Origin: Ciona intestinalis
Taxonomy: Eukaryota > Chordata > Ascidiacea > Phlebobranchia > Cionidae
Direction of reading: 5' to 3'
NCBI RefSeq assembly: GCF_000224145.3
Contig: NC_020170.2
Location: forward strand, 2,227,589-2,291,588
Length of the DNA: 64,000 nucleotides
Under the pieces are notes generated by a model, which searched no databases, had not been told where the DNA came from, and saw only the letters and a program-made list of their open reading frames with translations. Shown piece by piece: positions 1 through 12,900 of this stretch. How positions within the stretch are numbered: the first letter of the stretch is position 1; every line of letters begins with the position of its first letter. Both the position numbers and the translations under genes were made by a program.

Positions 1-427
1 CGTAACAAACAATTCGTTCCCGATTGATTAAAACAATATTTACCTCTACCTTTTCCAGCAAGTGAAAAAACTGTATCCACTTTTTTTCAGCTAAAATGAC
101 CTATTTTTGCGAAACGACTTTTACCAAAAAGGTCATCGACCGGAGACGTAAATACTTAGGGAAACGCCTGACCAGATGAATGAGTCGTCATGGCCATCAT
201 AGCATTGTGTCTTTGGTCGTTCAAACATATTGTTGTATAGAGCGAACATTCGTAACGTATTTACCAGTTTACTTATACAATGTGTTCCTGTGTTCCCGAT
301 TACCTTATAGCGTAATCGATAGGGGTATTTATTTAACAGGTTAAATTAAACACTTAACGACTGAGGGTACAAAAACAACATCATACTAAGAGATAACTCA
401 CAGCAATTAAATTTAGGATTTATTTCC

Positions 428-622
428 TATAGTATGGTGGGGAAAGATGGGACGCATTTTCTTCTATTTTCTCGTCTTATTTAGAAGTAAACAAAGAACA
501 ATCAAAGAATTATAAAATGTTTCCTCACGACTCCCATAGACCGTTGTTATTTGGTAAAAACACAATCGGGATGTTTAAATATTATGTCCTAAGGGTGTCC
601 CATCTTTCCCCACCCTACTATA
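428..622 (+). mobile_element. MITE, family A
   Basis: Near-perfect terminal inverted repeats (GTAtGGTGGGG... and ...CCCCACCCTAC) flanked by TA, with the family core containing GTAAACAAAGAAC. Strand is assigned from that core. No coding capacity. Confidence 0.85.
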
Positions 623-2911
623 TATCTTTTAAAATATAGCAAAATTTACCGAATAACAAATTCACAACAATATCGGCGCGATTTAAATTATTTATCACTA
701 TATGGTGTATTTTGCCAATTAATGTAATTGGACTGACGCTTATATAGCTGCTGGTAAATATAACACAACGATCAAGCTGATAACGACAAATTGCGTTACG
801 TAAATTATAGACCAGAAGTGTTGACTGAACTGGTTTTACGTGGCGATTTTAATTTGGTAAGACACTTTTTATATTTCACATAAAACCAAAGAATATCTTT
901 GTAAGTAATCACCTAGGGCAAGAAGTCGGCTTGGTAACCATTTGATTTAGGGCACAAATCCGTGCTAAGGGACAACTAAGTAATTCACGTCCTATGCGCC
1001 TTTGTTTTGTCATGCTTTGTCGGTGGTTTCCGTTGCTCACAGTCGCAGCTTATAGCCACTGTTTACTTATAAATTGATAGAAAGTTCCGAGAAACAGGAG
1101 CAATGGTGTTGGACGGAAAACCACTCGACGATAGCGACAACGGCTTCTCGTAAACAAGGGAACACGCTTTGCCGTTTCACACGCTTTCCCGCTGTTGTAT
1201 GCAGATAAGGCTACACAGATGTAGATAACCTGAAATTGCCACCTATGTAGGACTTCGTGCACAGAGAAAATATTTAAAATGTTTTCTGTTTGCGCTTATT
1301 GGAACATAACAGAATTTACCGTAACCGTGTCCACCGCGCATGTATTGGATTATAACATTGGTTTGGGAAAATCCAGGATCAAATCTGGCTACAATGCCTT
1401 ATACGAGAGCGATTTTTTGTTTTCTTATGCGATCATATCGAATGTTCCGGAACGTCCTAAAGTAAAGGAGGTTATCTGGCAGCGAGTTAACGTTTAACAA
1501 CTTGTTTACTCTGTTCCGCAGCATGTTTTGTCGTCCGCTCTCGATCCATGGGAAACAAACAATACCCGAGAGATTGGTATTTGTTATGGCTATACGCCGA
1601 TCCGGTTTCAGCCGGTTTGAACCGGTACTTCGAATCGGTCGTGCCCCTTAAACCAACAGTGAGTCAGGATCACCTGATTTATTGGGAGTATAAGAGTTGC
1701 TAATGGCTAACACCCAGACAGGGGTCTGCTTATTTTCGAGCTGAGCGTGCTTCAAATGTGTTTTGGCAACTGTGTAAACAATGTTGGTGAGATCGTCGCC
1801 GCAAAACGTCTGTTTCCCGTAAATCGCGCCTCGTCGTTGAATAGAGGTCCGCATACACACTAAAAGCTCAGTGACACGGGGTTACAGCCATATAAAAGAC
1901 ATGATGACGTAGCCAAATGTTTCGGTACGTGACGTGCGACATCACATGTAATTTCTCCAAAGAGTCTAGTTTGAAATGATAAATGACATGTAATTTCCGC
2001 TTCCAAGGTTCAATGTCCGAATTACCGTCTTTGTACTGAGCAATCTTAATATAGGTTCACCGTGTTATGTGTGCGTTTTCGCACCGCAACTAAAACATCG
2101 TTAAAGCAGTCGGCCCTTCGATCCGGGTAACAAAATTTACGCATTTGATTTATGGCACTCAACGGTAGTTCCTCACACTCGTTATTAATTTTTTGCTTAC
2201 AAAGACTTAGCGCATGCCTAGTTTATAACAACCTATAAAATAAACCAAATTACTTAAACATTTCTTAAAGGCAAGTAAACTAAATGAAAATCATTGAAAT
2301 TGAAAATAGCGCATCTGTCGTTACCCCGAATTAATTTCTACCACACGGTGCCAGTAAAGAGCCGTGCCCATGTGGACCAGGATTTTGTTTGCTAAGATTA
2401 CGCATCTTGCCGCATATAAGCCTAACATAAAAGTTAAATAACTAGAATATATTTATTATGAAACTGTCCAATGGCGTAATGTAATAAAGTTTAAAATATA
2501 CTTTAACTCATAGGCGCATGCTCATTTTCAGAGTTATTGCTTTTTTGACATTTTTTCTTTTACATGAATTATGTCCGCTGTCCATATATTGTGGACTTCA
2601 GACTAAACACGCTGCGGGTACTAGCTTATCGATTTCGGTTCAAAGGTTGTCCCGCTTTAGAATTATTTATCGAAAAGTGTAACCCCATTTTCCGGTGGTT
2701 ACAAACGGTACCAGTATAAACATCCGATGCAGATTGGCTGCGCGCACCAATTCACACGCGATTACTCATTTGTATTGCGTCCCTTCACTCGCTGGTTTAA
2801 TTCTCGTATCTTTTGCCTGACCTGCGCTTTTTAATCTGGATTCCATGAAACGGATAAAGAGTAAACGAAATCAACGAAACTGTAGATTTGAAACCTTTGT
2901 ATTATGTGTAT

Positions 2912-3100
2912 TATAATAGGGTGAGGAAAGATGGGACATCTTTTCAATCTATATTCGCGTCCCATAAGATAGTAAACAAAAAAACAGTCACTAAATAACA
3001 GTCCCCACGACCCCAAAGACCATTGTTAATTATTTAAAACAGATAAGGGTATTTGGATATTATAAGCTAAAGGTGTTCCAACTTCCCCTACATTACTATA
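2912..3100 (+). mobile_element. MITE, family A
   Basis: Same ends and core (AGTAAACAAAAAAAC), slightly decayed right terminus. Confidence 0.8.
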
Positions 3101-6100
3101 TCAGAAAATAGGCGAAATAATTTTTAAGAAATGTTAATGGGAAAATTGAGGTAAATGTGTACTGAAGAGAATATAATGGACTCAAAATGTCTGTATACAG
3201 ATTTAATGTTTGAGACACCATTATGATAATTTAAAATCATTAATAATAAAACATCGTCGGCCTCCTGTAAATTAATATTGGTTCATTTTTCTACCAAACA
3301 ACAACAACAGTAAATCGGTTTAACTAACTCGGTCCATACAAAAGTAAGGATGTGTCATTCGTCTTGTCAGCAATACAGACACGTAAACTTTTTAAAGGTT
3401 AATAGAAGCTCACCACGACTAAGTAGGTGCTTCTGTGACGTCACTAATCTGTGATGTCATAAATCACAAACGTGAAAATAGAAACAACATCCGTCCTAGC
3501 TTTGGGATCTAACGTCAACAACTTACGTCACAATACTACTGGCACTTCCGGTTTGCTGAGTGCAGCGAATATGACAGATGTCACGTTCCTGGGACAACGC
3601 CAATAGAAACAGCGAATGACGCAGCGCTGGTCACCGGCTATACATAGTATTTCTTGGGCGGGAAGTTTTCTTACAAGTTTCGTTTCCGCCTCATAAAAGT
3701 AAGACGTATTAACGCCGCTAAACGCAAGCTTTTTAAATCTCTATATACACGTTTGTTGCTACCGGTATCGAGCGCTTCCGTTTACAAATATAAACAAATA
3801 ACAATAAACAAGTGTTTACTGATACGTATGTGTATTTTCATTGTAATGTTTATTTGTTATTTCGTGGTGGTACGTACTTTTGGTCAGGCAGCATATTGAA
3901 TAGTCGTATAGATTAAAATGAACGGGGAATTTGCACATTCCTAAATTAGCTGCGTAACAATACGATTGACGAGTCACCTAAAATGGCAACCATGAAAGTC
4001 TGGCTTTTTTGTGCAGCAACTAAAAAAAGATAAGCGCAAACTATCAATCGCTATATAGTGATTAGTTTCGGGCAAAATCTGTTTTCTAGTTTCCGGCACG
4101 TTATGTTAATTAAACTAAACCGTTTACTGCAAATTTAGGCTTAAAACATCTTAAGTTAACTTCCAAGATAATTAAAACAATTTCCTCCAGTTATTATTAT
4201 CCATACTTGCTTTACAGGAAAAGGAAAATGGACTCTGGCACTTCCCTTACAACTGACGAAGGTATAACTTGACCTTATAATATAGTTCAGTACATCCGGT
4301 GACCTAAACTTTGTGGGCTATAAACGAACATCTTATATGGCGCGGGTTAGACAAATTTATGACGTTACGGAAGCGTCATTTCTTTGTCCAATCATCGTTA
4401 TGTTTTCACGTTAAACCAATGTTTCTCGGTCAACGTATTATGACGTCAGAATGGGATGTGACGTAAGCGGTGTCCATCCGTGGACAGAAAATGTGACCAA
4501 AGGGAGAGCAAAATAAAATGACTTTTATGTTTTTTAAGGCACGAGTGTTATTCACCACGTATATGTAATCCAACGAATTAGTTCCAGTGGTGTATTACTC
4601 AATATCTGTTTGCTCGCTTCAAGATAGTAAAAAAGGTTGTAGCTTCAAGCGCCATTGGACCCTGAAATCAGAATTTTGGTATATTTACAATCTTGTTTTC
4701 GCAGTTAAAAATTCTTTGTGTTGGCCAGTTGTCGGTAGCCAGGGATCCAAGATTATTAGCTAGTTGCGATTTAGATTTCTGACTTCTCATTATTGTTGTA
4801 TGGAAAAGACTGTTTGGTGTTTAGTGTTTATGTTTTGCAAAACAGATTGGTCGCTGTGTGTTGGATGTTTTCCTATTCGCCGCCCACTGAGTGTTTGGGT
4901 TGTTATGAAGTGTTAAACATTTCACCGCAAGAGCTTCACGAAGGCGTTTCCACTTCGGAAAATGTGTTTCGACGTCGAGGCGTCTTGAAGTTTCGAACTT
5001 ACCTAAGAATAAAGTAGCGAATACTCAACATAGTGTGGTCAACTAAGTGACGTTAGGATAAACGCTTTTGAGTGGCAACTGCGCAAGCTGAATTCGGGCT
5101 TTGTTTTTTTTTTGTTTTTAAGTTGCGTGGTTTATGGGTAGCAACGTATTTTCTATTGTTGTTTTGCAGTAGTGGTTAAAAGTAAGAGAAGGGAAACATT
5201 GTACTGGTACGGCATCGACAAAAACAGGTTTCGTGGTCAGAAAGAAACTTTGTTTTTCGCATTTCGTGAGGTAATGGTCAAAACGTGAAGGCAGGGAATT
5301 TTTTTGCTTGTTTGTGATTGACGCCTTGAAGAGAGATAGGCAACTTGCGTTCATATTAGCGAATAAAAAGGAGTGCGCGGTTACATGTTTTTACATCGTG
5401 TTTATCACTCATGGGAGCTTGTAAGTTTGTCTTGTACTAAACTGGGTATAACTCCCAAGCGTCGTCGAACATTCGTGCCTCTTGGCCGTGCCAATTTAAA
5501 ATCGCAAACGCGCAGCTAAACAGTTGTTCAATATGTCGTGTACAGCAAGAGCACTTATCGAAATGTTATGAAATATTAATCATATTTAATAAACTGGTTA
5601 AATCGAAACCTGAATTGTTTCTATCAGTAAACGAACGCAGTCGGGCAAAAAAAAGAGAAAACGTGGAGCGTGTGAGAGAATTGAGAGAAAAAGGCGCTAG
5701 TTGCGTATACGTAAACATGTGTGAGAGAATATACCGCGTCGATCAGATTAAGCGACGATGTATATACCTGATGTGACATAGTGAACATAATTAGAACAAA
5801 CATTTGTTCAGTTTTGCTTTTTCAGTTTTAGACAAAATTATTTTTTAGCAGTAAATAAGGCAGAGTCGTTTTTTTTGTTTGCGACAAAGCGCAAGGTAAT
5901 ATTTTCGCGCGGACGAGCAGGTATTTTATTAGTGATGTGTCTAGTTTTGTTCAAAAAATTCTCATGATTCGTTGTCGTTATGACAAGTTATTGTGGCCGC
6001 GAACAACACGTATATTTGTTCGGTGAATCACTGCTATACTTGCACGCACTACATTTGCATATGTGACGTTGTGCAAGAAAACGCATTGTTGTTTTGTCAA

Positions 6101-6968
6101 CAAGTGGCTAGGTAGTAAACAAGCGCATATACGCAAGCGTTCCCGACCAATAAAGGTATATACTGCGGGTGATTCTACATCCTGGCTTGCCCCAAACAAC
6201 CAAAAGAGAGTTTTAAATAGAGCAAGTGCGATCAGGCTTTCGGTTGCTACAATTCAAGTTTAATAGATGTACCGATTGTGCCCGGGCACAAAGAAAGGGT
6301 TATTAACGGTCGTTGTTGTCGAGGCAGCCATACCGGATGTATGTTTGCGAGGTTTACATAGCGGAGGGCTGAGGATACCGATATAGCGCTACTGTTTGTA
6401 AAGAATCGGTTTGTTGAGTTTTCGTCGCTTTGTTGCTTGATAATTCGCTTTCTGATTGCCACAAAAGCGATTGCGACAACAATAGTTGTTTGTGTTATTG
6501 TGCGGAAAGGCTTGGGTAAGCGATCCGCGGCCGTTTGAAAACAAGGCGCGTCCAGAAACGAAACTCAATATCGAGCGTGTTTTTAATAGCATAGCTTTGT
6601 CGGTGTACGACAATAGTTTTTTTTTTGGCATCGGAAAATTGACGCGGAGTGGTTGTGTTTACGTCATATACTTGCCCACGCATCGTAAGTGTGTACATGG
6701 ACAAAATTCAATTGTGTTTTTCGCGGTCTCCGCTCCGCCAGCCATCTTTAAGCTACAGCGTCGGCCAGTTAGTAGCTTGTTTACTTCCCTCTTTGCGGAA
6801 GTTGAAACACAAGCTGGAGTAATATGGATGCAGACGGTTTGGAAAACCTCACTCGAAGCCACTGCACTAGACTGTAATGGCAGTTTTTCTTGTTGGCTGT
6901 TTTAGTTTTCGACTTACAGGCATGCGTTTTTAAAAAAGGATTCGTAAAATTTTGTATAAGGTCATGAG

Positions 6969-9900
6969 ATGTCGTGGAGACAGCGAGACTGGTATCGCCA
7001 GGTATGCAAACATAAACCTCGCGTGAGAGACCGTTGCAGTAAGCTCTAAACTTCGTTCGTGGTTTGGGCTAAGTTTATCTACCAGCAGAGATATAGCGTG
7101 CAAGGCCTAAGGTGTTACTCGTTCAAAACCCGATTCACGAAAACGAGAAGTTTTTTTACCAAAGTTTTTGTTATTTTCGGGAAAAAATCTCTCGCCTTCG
7201 CGTATATAAACGTCAAGGTCGGCGCTACTATGTCAGTCTGGCGTTCTTGCCGGGAGCGGTCGTAGACAACTGTATGCTAAATAATATTTTCATTCGAATT
7301 GCAGGCAATTTTTCAGTATTGTGTTAATTATCTGGATTTTAAAATCACAGCGGACGCACAAGTCCCTTCGAGCAAAGAAATAGAAGAGCCAATTTTGCTT
7401 ACTCAGACCGAGTACAGAAAAGAGAATCGACGGAGAAAGAACGGCGCTAAACCCCGCAAGATAGTTCACACCGAGTCGAGCTCAGGCGAGTCGAAAAATA
7501 AGAATCTCGACTTAGTCCTTCAGCGAGTTTTTAAGAACGCTGATTCTGAACATTCAAAGATGATCGACATTCATGAAACACTGGCGATCTCGCATCACCA
7601 GAGTCCGAAAACGTTGGGAGCATCATCCACCTCTCCGGGATCAGTCGGATCCCCCAGCAGTATATACAGTAGTGAGCGACCTGAAGAAACATGCCAGGTG
7701 ACCAGGAGCCCTGAACCTTTTGTCAGAGTCCGACCACGGAGCAACGGATCGGAAACAGGACCTCCCCTCTATGAAGCAACAGTTCAACACGGTCGTTCCT
7801 CCTCCAGTGAAGGCCTCATTTCCAGAGAGCAGACAGCCAGCTCTCCTGGCAAAGAAACAACAAAAGCGGAAATATCTGGGACAAATTACAACCACGGAAA
7901 CATGGATTCGGCGGTTCATGGCACTCCATCAAGCTATTCAAGCCCCACTGAGGAAATGAACGGAGTAAACAATCCCCTCATGCTACCGACGATGGTGCCA
8001 TCCACCAATTCAATCATGTCTTCGTCCATGTTACCCATCATGGCGGTTCCCGAACAAAACAGTCGTTTCGCCGAAAAACAGCCGAAACAGCCGGTTATTA
8101 GGCACGAGCGTTTCAACGGTCGCGGTATTATCGGTACCAGTGGTTCCGCAGCTCGTTTAACCAGTACCCCTCCGCCAGAAGAGAGGTCCCAATACAAAAG
8201 GCCCCCACACACATACCCCGCATTAATTGCATCAGCTATTTTGGACAGTCCCGGGCATCTAATTACCCTACGCGGTATCTACGACTACATCATGAACCAC
8301 TTTCCCTACTACAAGTACTGCCACGATAAGTCGGCATGGCAGAACTCAATCCGTCACAATCTCAGTCTCAACCAGTGCTTTGTAAAAGGTAAGCTAACCC
8401 ACTTCAATTGTTTCCCGCTTATCATGAGGCGCGTTGGTATCATTCCCCACGTTTTCGCCATATGTCACTCAGCGCACTTAATATGGTTGGAATCGTTACT
8501 TTGCTACGCGACACCTTCCTCTGCTCTAAGCAGAAACACCTCAGCGGCCCATGTGGAAAAAGCAACTGCTTTTTCCAGTTGCTAAGTTTGGTTTGTATTT
8601 GGAATCTTTCAGCCTAGATTTAGTTAAAAAAACATAAATCATTGTATTGTGTTTTCTATATTATGTTTACGCGGCAATATAGAATATTTGCGCTCCGGAA
8701 ACGGCCCTACTTATTCATTCTGCATGTGACAAAAACATGGTTGCGAACCGCGTAGATAAAGCTAATTGTGTGTATGCATATTTATGTGTCGGAAATCGGG
8801 CGATATTCAAAACAATCGAAGTTCTGAGAACGCCATGAATTGAATTCGGCATGAGTGGAAAACAATAGCCTGTGAATCAGTCGAATTGCAGCACAGTATA
8901 TACGTACACTCACTGCGTGACTGGGCAAATACTCCCGTTCGGTCCTGTTTTCGCGCGTACGGAGAATCGACCAACGTGAGTTCACGGCAGGGGAATAACC
9001 GGTTTATTTACTACAGTTCCGAGGTACGAGAACGCGGCCAAGTCAAATTATTGGACCATGACGAGAGAGGGCTTCGAGGAGTTCGGCAACGAGAACAGTT
9101 TCAAAAGGAGACGAAGACGAGGAGCAGCACTTGCGCCCATTTCCGCATACAAAGCTAAAAAATACCAAAACGAAGGTACAAACATGTCAACGATGTTATT
9201 TATTTCAGCAGCAGTTTGTAGCGCTACATCGGGCATCCCACTACTGCCATATATCATCTGCTGGCGGGTGTCTCCTATGTATAGGTTTCTATAGGGTTTG
9301 AATTACATTTTTCCGGATCTGTTTTGCAAGGCTGTGGCGTGAACGTTGAAACTTCGATATGATTGATAGACCGGCACTTCCAATTGCTGGTTTCGTGTTG
9401 CATGGCACGATAGTGGATGAAATGTTATGAGTGCTTACGATAGTTAACGCTACAATGGTGTAATTAATCACGTTCCCTGTGTTTAGGCAAGAACGGCGGG
9501 AAAACAAAACAGGCCCACAACGAATCGAACAAGCACGCTACGCCAGCACCGTCAGAGGCCACCACAGTGGCACAACAAGAAGGGGTGTACACGCTACCCT
9601 TCCCACCCCAGCTTATGGCGCTGAACCCTGGGGCTTGGGGCACACCTGATAACAATACGGGGTACCACCCTACTGAAGACGGCAAGGGCCGAAAACGAGC
9701 AGGAAGCCCTGGAGATAAAGATGGTTTAAAACACCCTAGGATGATGGTGCTTAAACAGGGTGATGGTCCAAGCTTAGGTAAGTTAAAAGTTTTATATTTT
9801 ACATGGTTACCGTGGGGCGTTTACGACGTATGTGATGATAAACAAAGTTTCGCGCTCTTGTATCTATAAATACACATCGCGTGGGTAAAGTTCTAAACAA

Positions 9901-12900
9901 ACTTTCTACTGAGCGGTCAGTGCGTATTAGCTTTGCTCGGAAATAGCTCGCCCTCTGCTTCGCAGAACAAACCGACGCGTATTCTTTCATAATACATGAC
10001 GTTTGTTTGTCTCGTGACAGATATGGCTTGACAAGCAAAACAACATATAGCGTCATCACGAGGCCCGTAAACAATATTAGTAATGTTGTTGCTGCCCAGT
10101 GCCCAGTTTACACTGTGCGAAAGTGTGTGTTGTTATGATGTGGCCACGCGAGTGACTGATCACTGACCGATTTATGACGCAATAGTTATCACTCACCGGA
10201 AATGCTGGCCGGATGTTTTACGTAGCTTCTGCACTCACTTTTGTCATGGCGCAGACAAACACTCATCATGTTTACGTCACGGATTTCATGTATTGTTGCG
10301 GCGTGACAAGTGCGCGGGCAGAGTTATGCTCTGTTAGCACGCTATACCGTACTCTAAATCGTGCCGGCTATACACCGGGCCTTAAAACGGCACGACTGCG
10401 CTAATAATTTGCATTGAGCTAAATCAACACTCTTTGCAGGCGGCATTAAAAGCGACGAGCCCAAGCGGCCAAACTCGTTATCCTCCGTCGAAGACATGCA
10501 GGGTACGCTGAATAATTTTAGCAAATCGCTCCTAGATTCGTCCATGATCAACAAAGCTGCATGGAAGCGAGAAGGAGCTATCCCTGGTTTGCTACCAACC
10601 ACCTCTCAGCAATGGATAAACGCTGCACAAAGGAGCTTAATGGGTAAGACACAACATTTACCTAACTCCCATTTAAACAAGCAGATTTTTAAACAATATT
10701 AATTCCAGCATCCACCGGTATGATGATGCCTTCACTTCAGCCCAGTGTCTCTGGTGAGAACGGTTACTCTAAAGCCTCCGGGTTCGAGGACGCGTATAAC
10801 GAAGCGCCCATCCTACTCGATAATATTGAGGTAATGACCCGTAGTAGCCCCGCTTTGGAAGTCTAAGCTCTTAATCTAACGAACTAATTCCTACAGATTG
10901 GCAGCGAAGTGACGATCAGGTACGATACCAGCGAAATTCCGATCCACCATTTCAGATGTCGTTTCTGTCCATACACTTACGTCAGCAACGGTTCGCTTCT
11001 ATTGGAGCAACACGCGAGGCTCATCCATCAGGTGGAGCTTACCAACGCAAAGGCAAAGGCTGTGGCGGCAGCGGCGCTCGCAAAATCTCAAGAAGACCGA
11101 ATGGCTGCCGTTACTGCATCAAAGCCTAAAGGTGGGTGGTCACATTCGCTGATAATTCAAGGATAATGGTGAGTAATGGCGGACTAATGGTTCTGTTTTG
11201 ATAGATACGGCCGACAGGATGATGACCCTACAGAACATGGTATCTGGCATGTCGCCGAGATCAGTGATGGCCGCCGCCCAGTCAGGCGCTCAAAGTATTT
11301 TGGCGGCTGCTCAGGCTTCAGGTACGGCAGCTGCATGTAACCCTTACGTCGACGAGAGATCCGAAATGTTAACATATAGTACGTATTCCTTTTACAGGCA
11401 ACTCCGCTGCTCAGTTTCCATACTCCGGTCGATTCGCCAGCGGGCTCTTGGACGAGTCTATGATCCGATCATTGGCCGAGCAAGTAAACAACCAACAGCA
11501 ACATGCCGATGCGACCGCAGAACACCAGAATGGAATGGACGCTTATGCTTATCAGCGACAACAAGCACTCAACACGATCCAGCAAGCAGCTTCTGGTATG
11601 TGAGCGACCTATACCATATATAATACATAGGGGCTTTGAATAACAACAATAACAACAACAGGTGCTTCGGCTGTTACACCGAGTCTGCCGCAAGAACAAC
11701 TTCGACTTTTCTACCAACAACTAGCAATGCAGAATCCTTTCCTCGCCAACTCAGCAAATTCAGCATTTGCTGCTGCGGCTGCAAATTTCCCCAGGCAGAT
11801 GCCTTCGCCTGATATGGAGCAAGCCTCCCAGCTTAAAAACCTTTGGCAGTATCAGCAAAAAATCCTCGAGCTTTCACAGATGAAGTCTGGGCAAAGGGAA
11901 GGGTCGAAATCGCCGGAAAAGCGACCAAGTTCACAGCCAGGTTTGTAACAAAACTTGCCAAGTATTAGGTGTAATTTGTGGCGGAAGTTTTATGTTTTTC
12001 TTTTTCTCAACCGCAGAAAATAGATCTCAGCCAAGCGCTACTTCACCGTGCAGAAGCCCAGCTTCAAATCCGGATGTCGACGCAGAGTCGAAAAAGAACA
12101 TTCACGCTTGGGTAAGTGTCGAATTCACTTAAAAATAACACTGCATGATACAGGTTATATAACATTCCAATTAATATATGCAGAAACAGTGCGGTCGTTG
12201 CGACTTTACGGCAAAAGGCGTTCACGGACTCGATCTACACTACCGGAAGGCCCATGCCTCCTCCGAGGCAGTGACGTCATCGAGTGCGAGTTATGGCTCT
12301 GACGTCATGCCCTGTGGAAGATCGGCTCCGAACTTGGAGTTATCAACGTAAGTGGGATGTGTTTACTTGCCTTTGATCTAAGGGAGTTGATTTCCCGTGG
12401 GATGCCCGGTTATGTTGGGCGGCATGTTAATGGCGGATAAAACTGGTTGTAGCTTTAATCAGGGTTAACTTGGACCGACTTGCTACCGCGCGAAGTACAA
12501 CAGCCGTTAATTGGCGAGAGCCGTTATACACATTGCAAATAGCTTGCCTCTATATAGATTCCCTGCTGCTTATGCGGTTAGCGTTCCGTGCGAGGATACA
12601 TGCTATCGCGAGGCCAATTAGACCGCTGAGCTCCGCTTATGCGACTGGATTTATTGTGTAAACACGGGGAGACAGACGGAGACAATCCAGGACTGCTGCG
12701 CCGTAAACAATCGATTGATCTTCGTGAAAGTTTCATTACAAAACTCTGGCAGAACGCCAATTTTAATGGGGCCATTTCCCGTCGACTATCGACACTGCGA
12801 AACGTAAATAAGAAATCGCGCCCTTGTCAGCGAGATTGAAAACAGAAATTTCGCTCCTGTCATGCTATCTAGATGGAGTTTAAGTATTTTAAGTCGTCAA

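Larger units (their letters stand above)
1..6968. other. Upstream non-coding region of the forkhead-finger gene
   Basis: No open frame here has flanking splice sites or a domain I recognise. The region holds two MITE copies (428-622 and 2912-3100), two TGACGTCA palindromes (3436 and 4441) and exact forkhead-type GTAAACA/TGTTTAC motifs outside the MITEs at about 1060, 1150, 1503, 1774, 3813, 5711, 6115 and 6778. GC content rises from about 5.4 kb toward the first coding exon. This fits a promoter and 5'-flanking regulatory domain, but no TATA box or transcription start can be fixed from sequence alone. Confidence 0.5.

Noticed and set aside
6486-6905. 139-codon open frame just upstream of the forkhead gene
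   Set aside because: No donor in frame that joins the next exon and no recognisable protein; overlapping frames on the other strand are of similar length.
7305-9175. Assignment of the forkhead to FoxP because of the associated zinc finger
   Set aside because: In FoxP a single finger and leucine zipper precede the forkhead. Here the fingers follow it and are of a different type.
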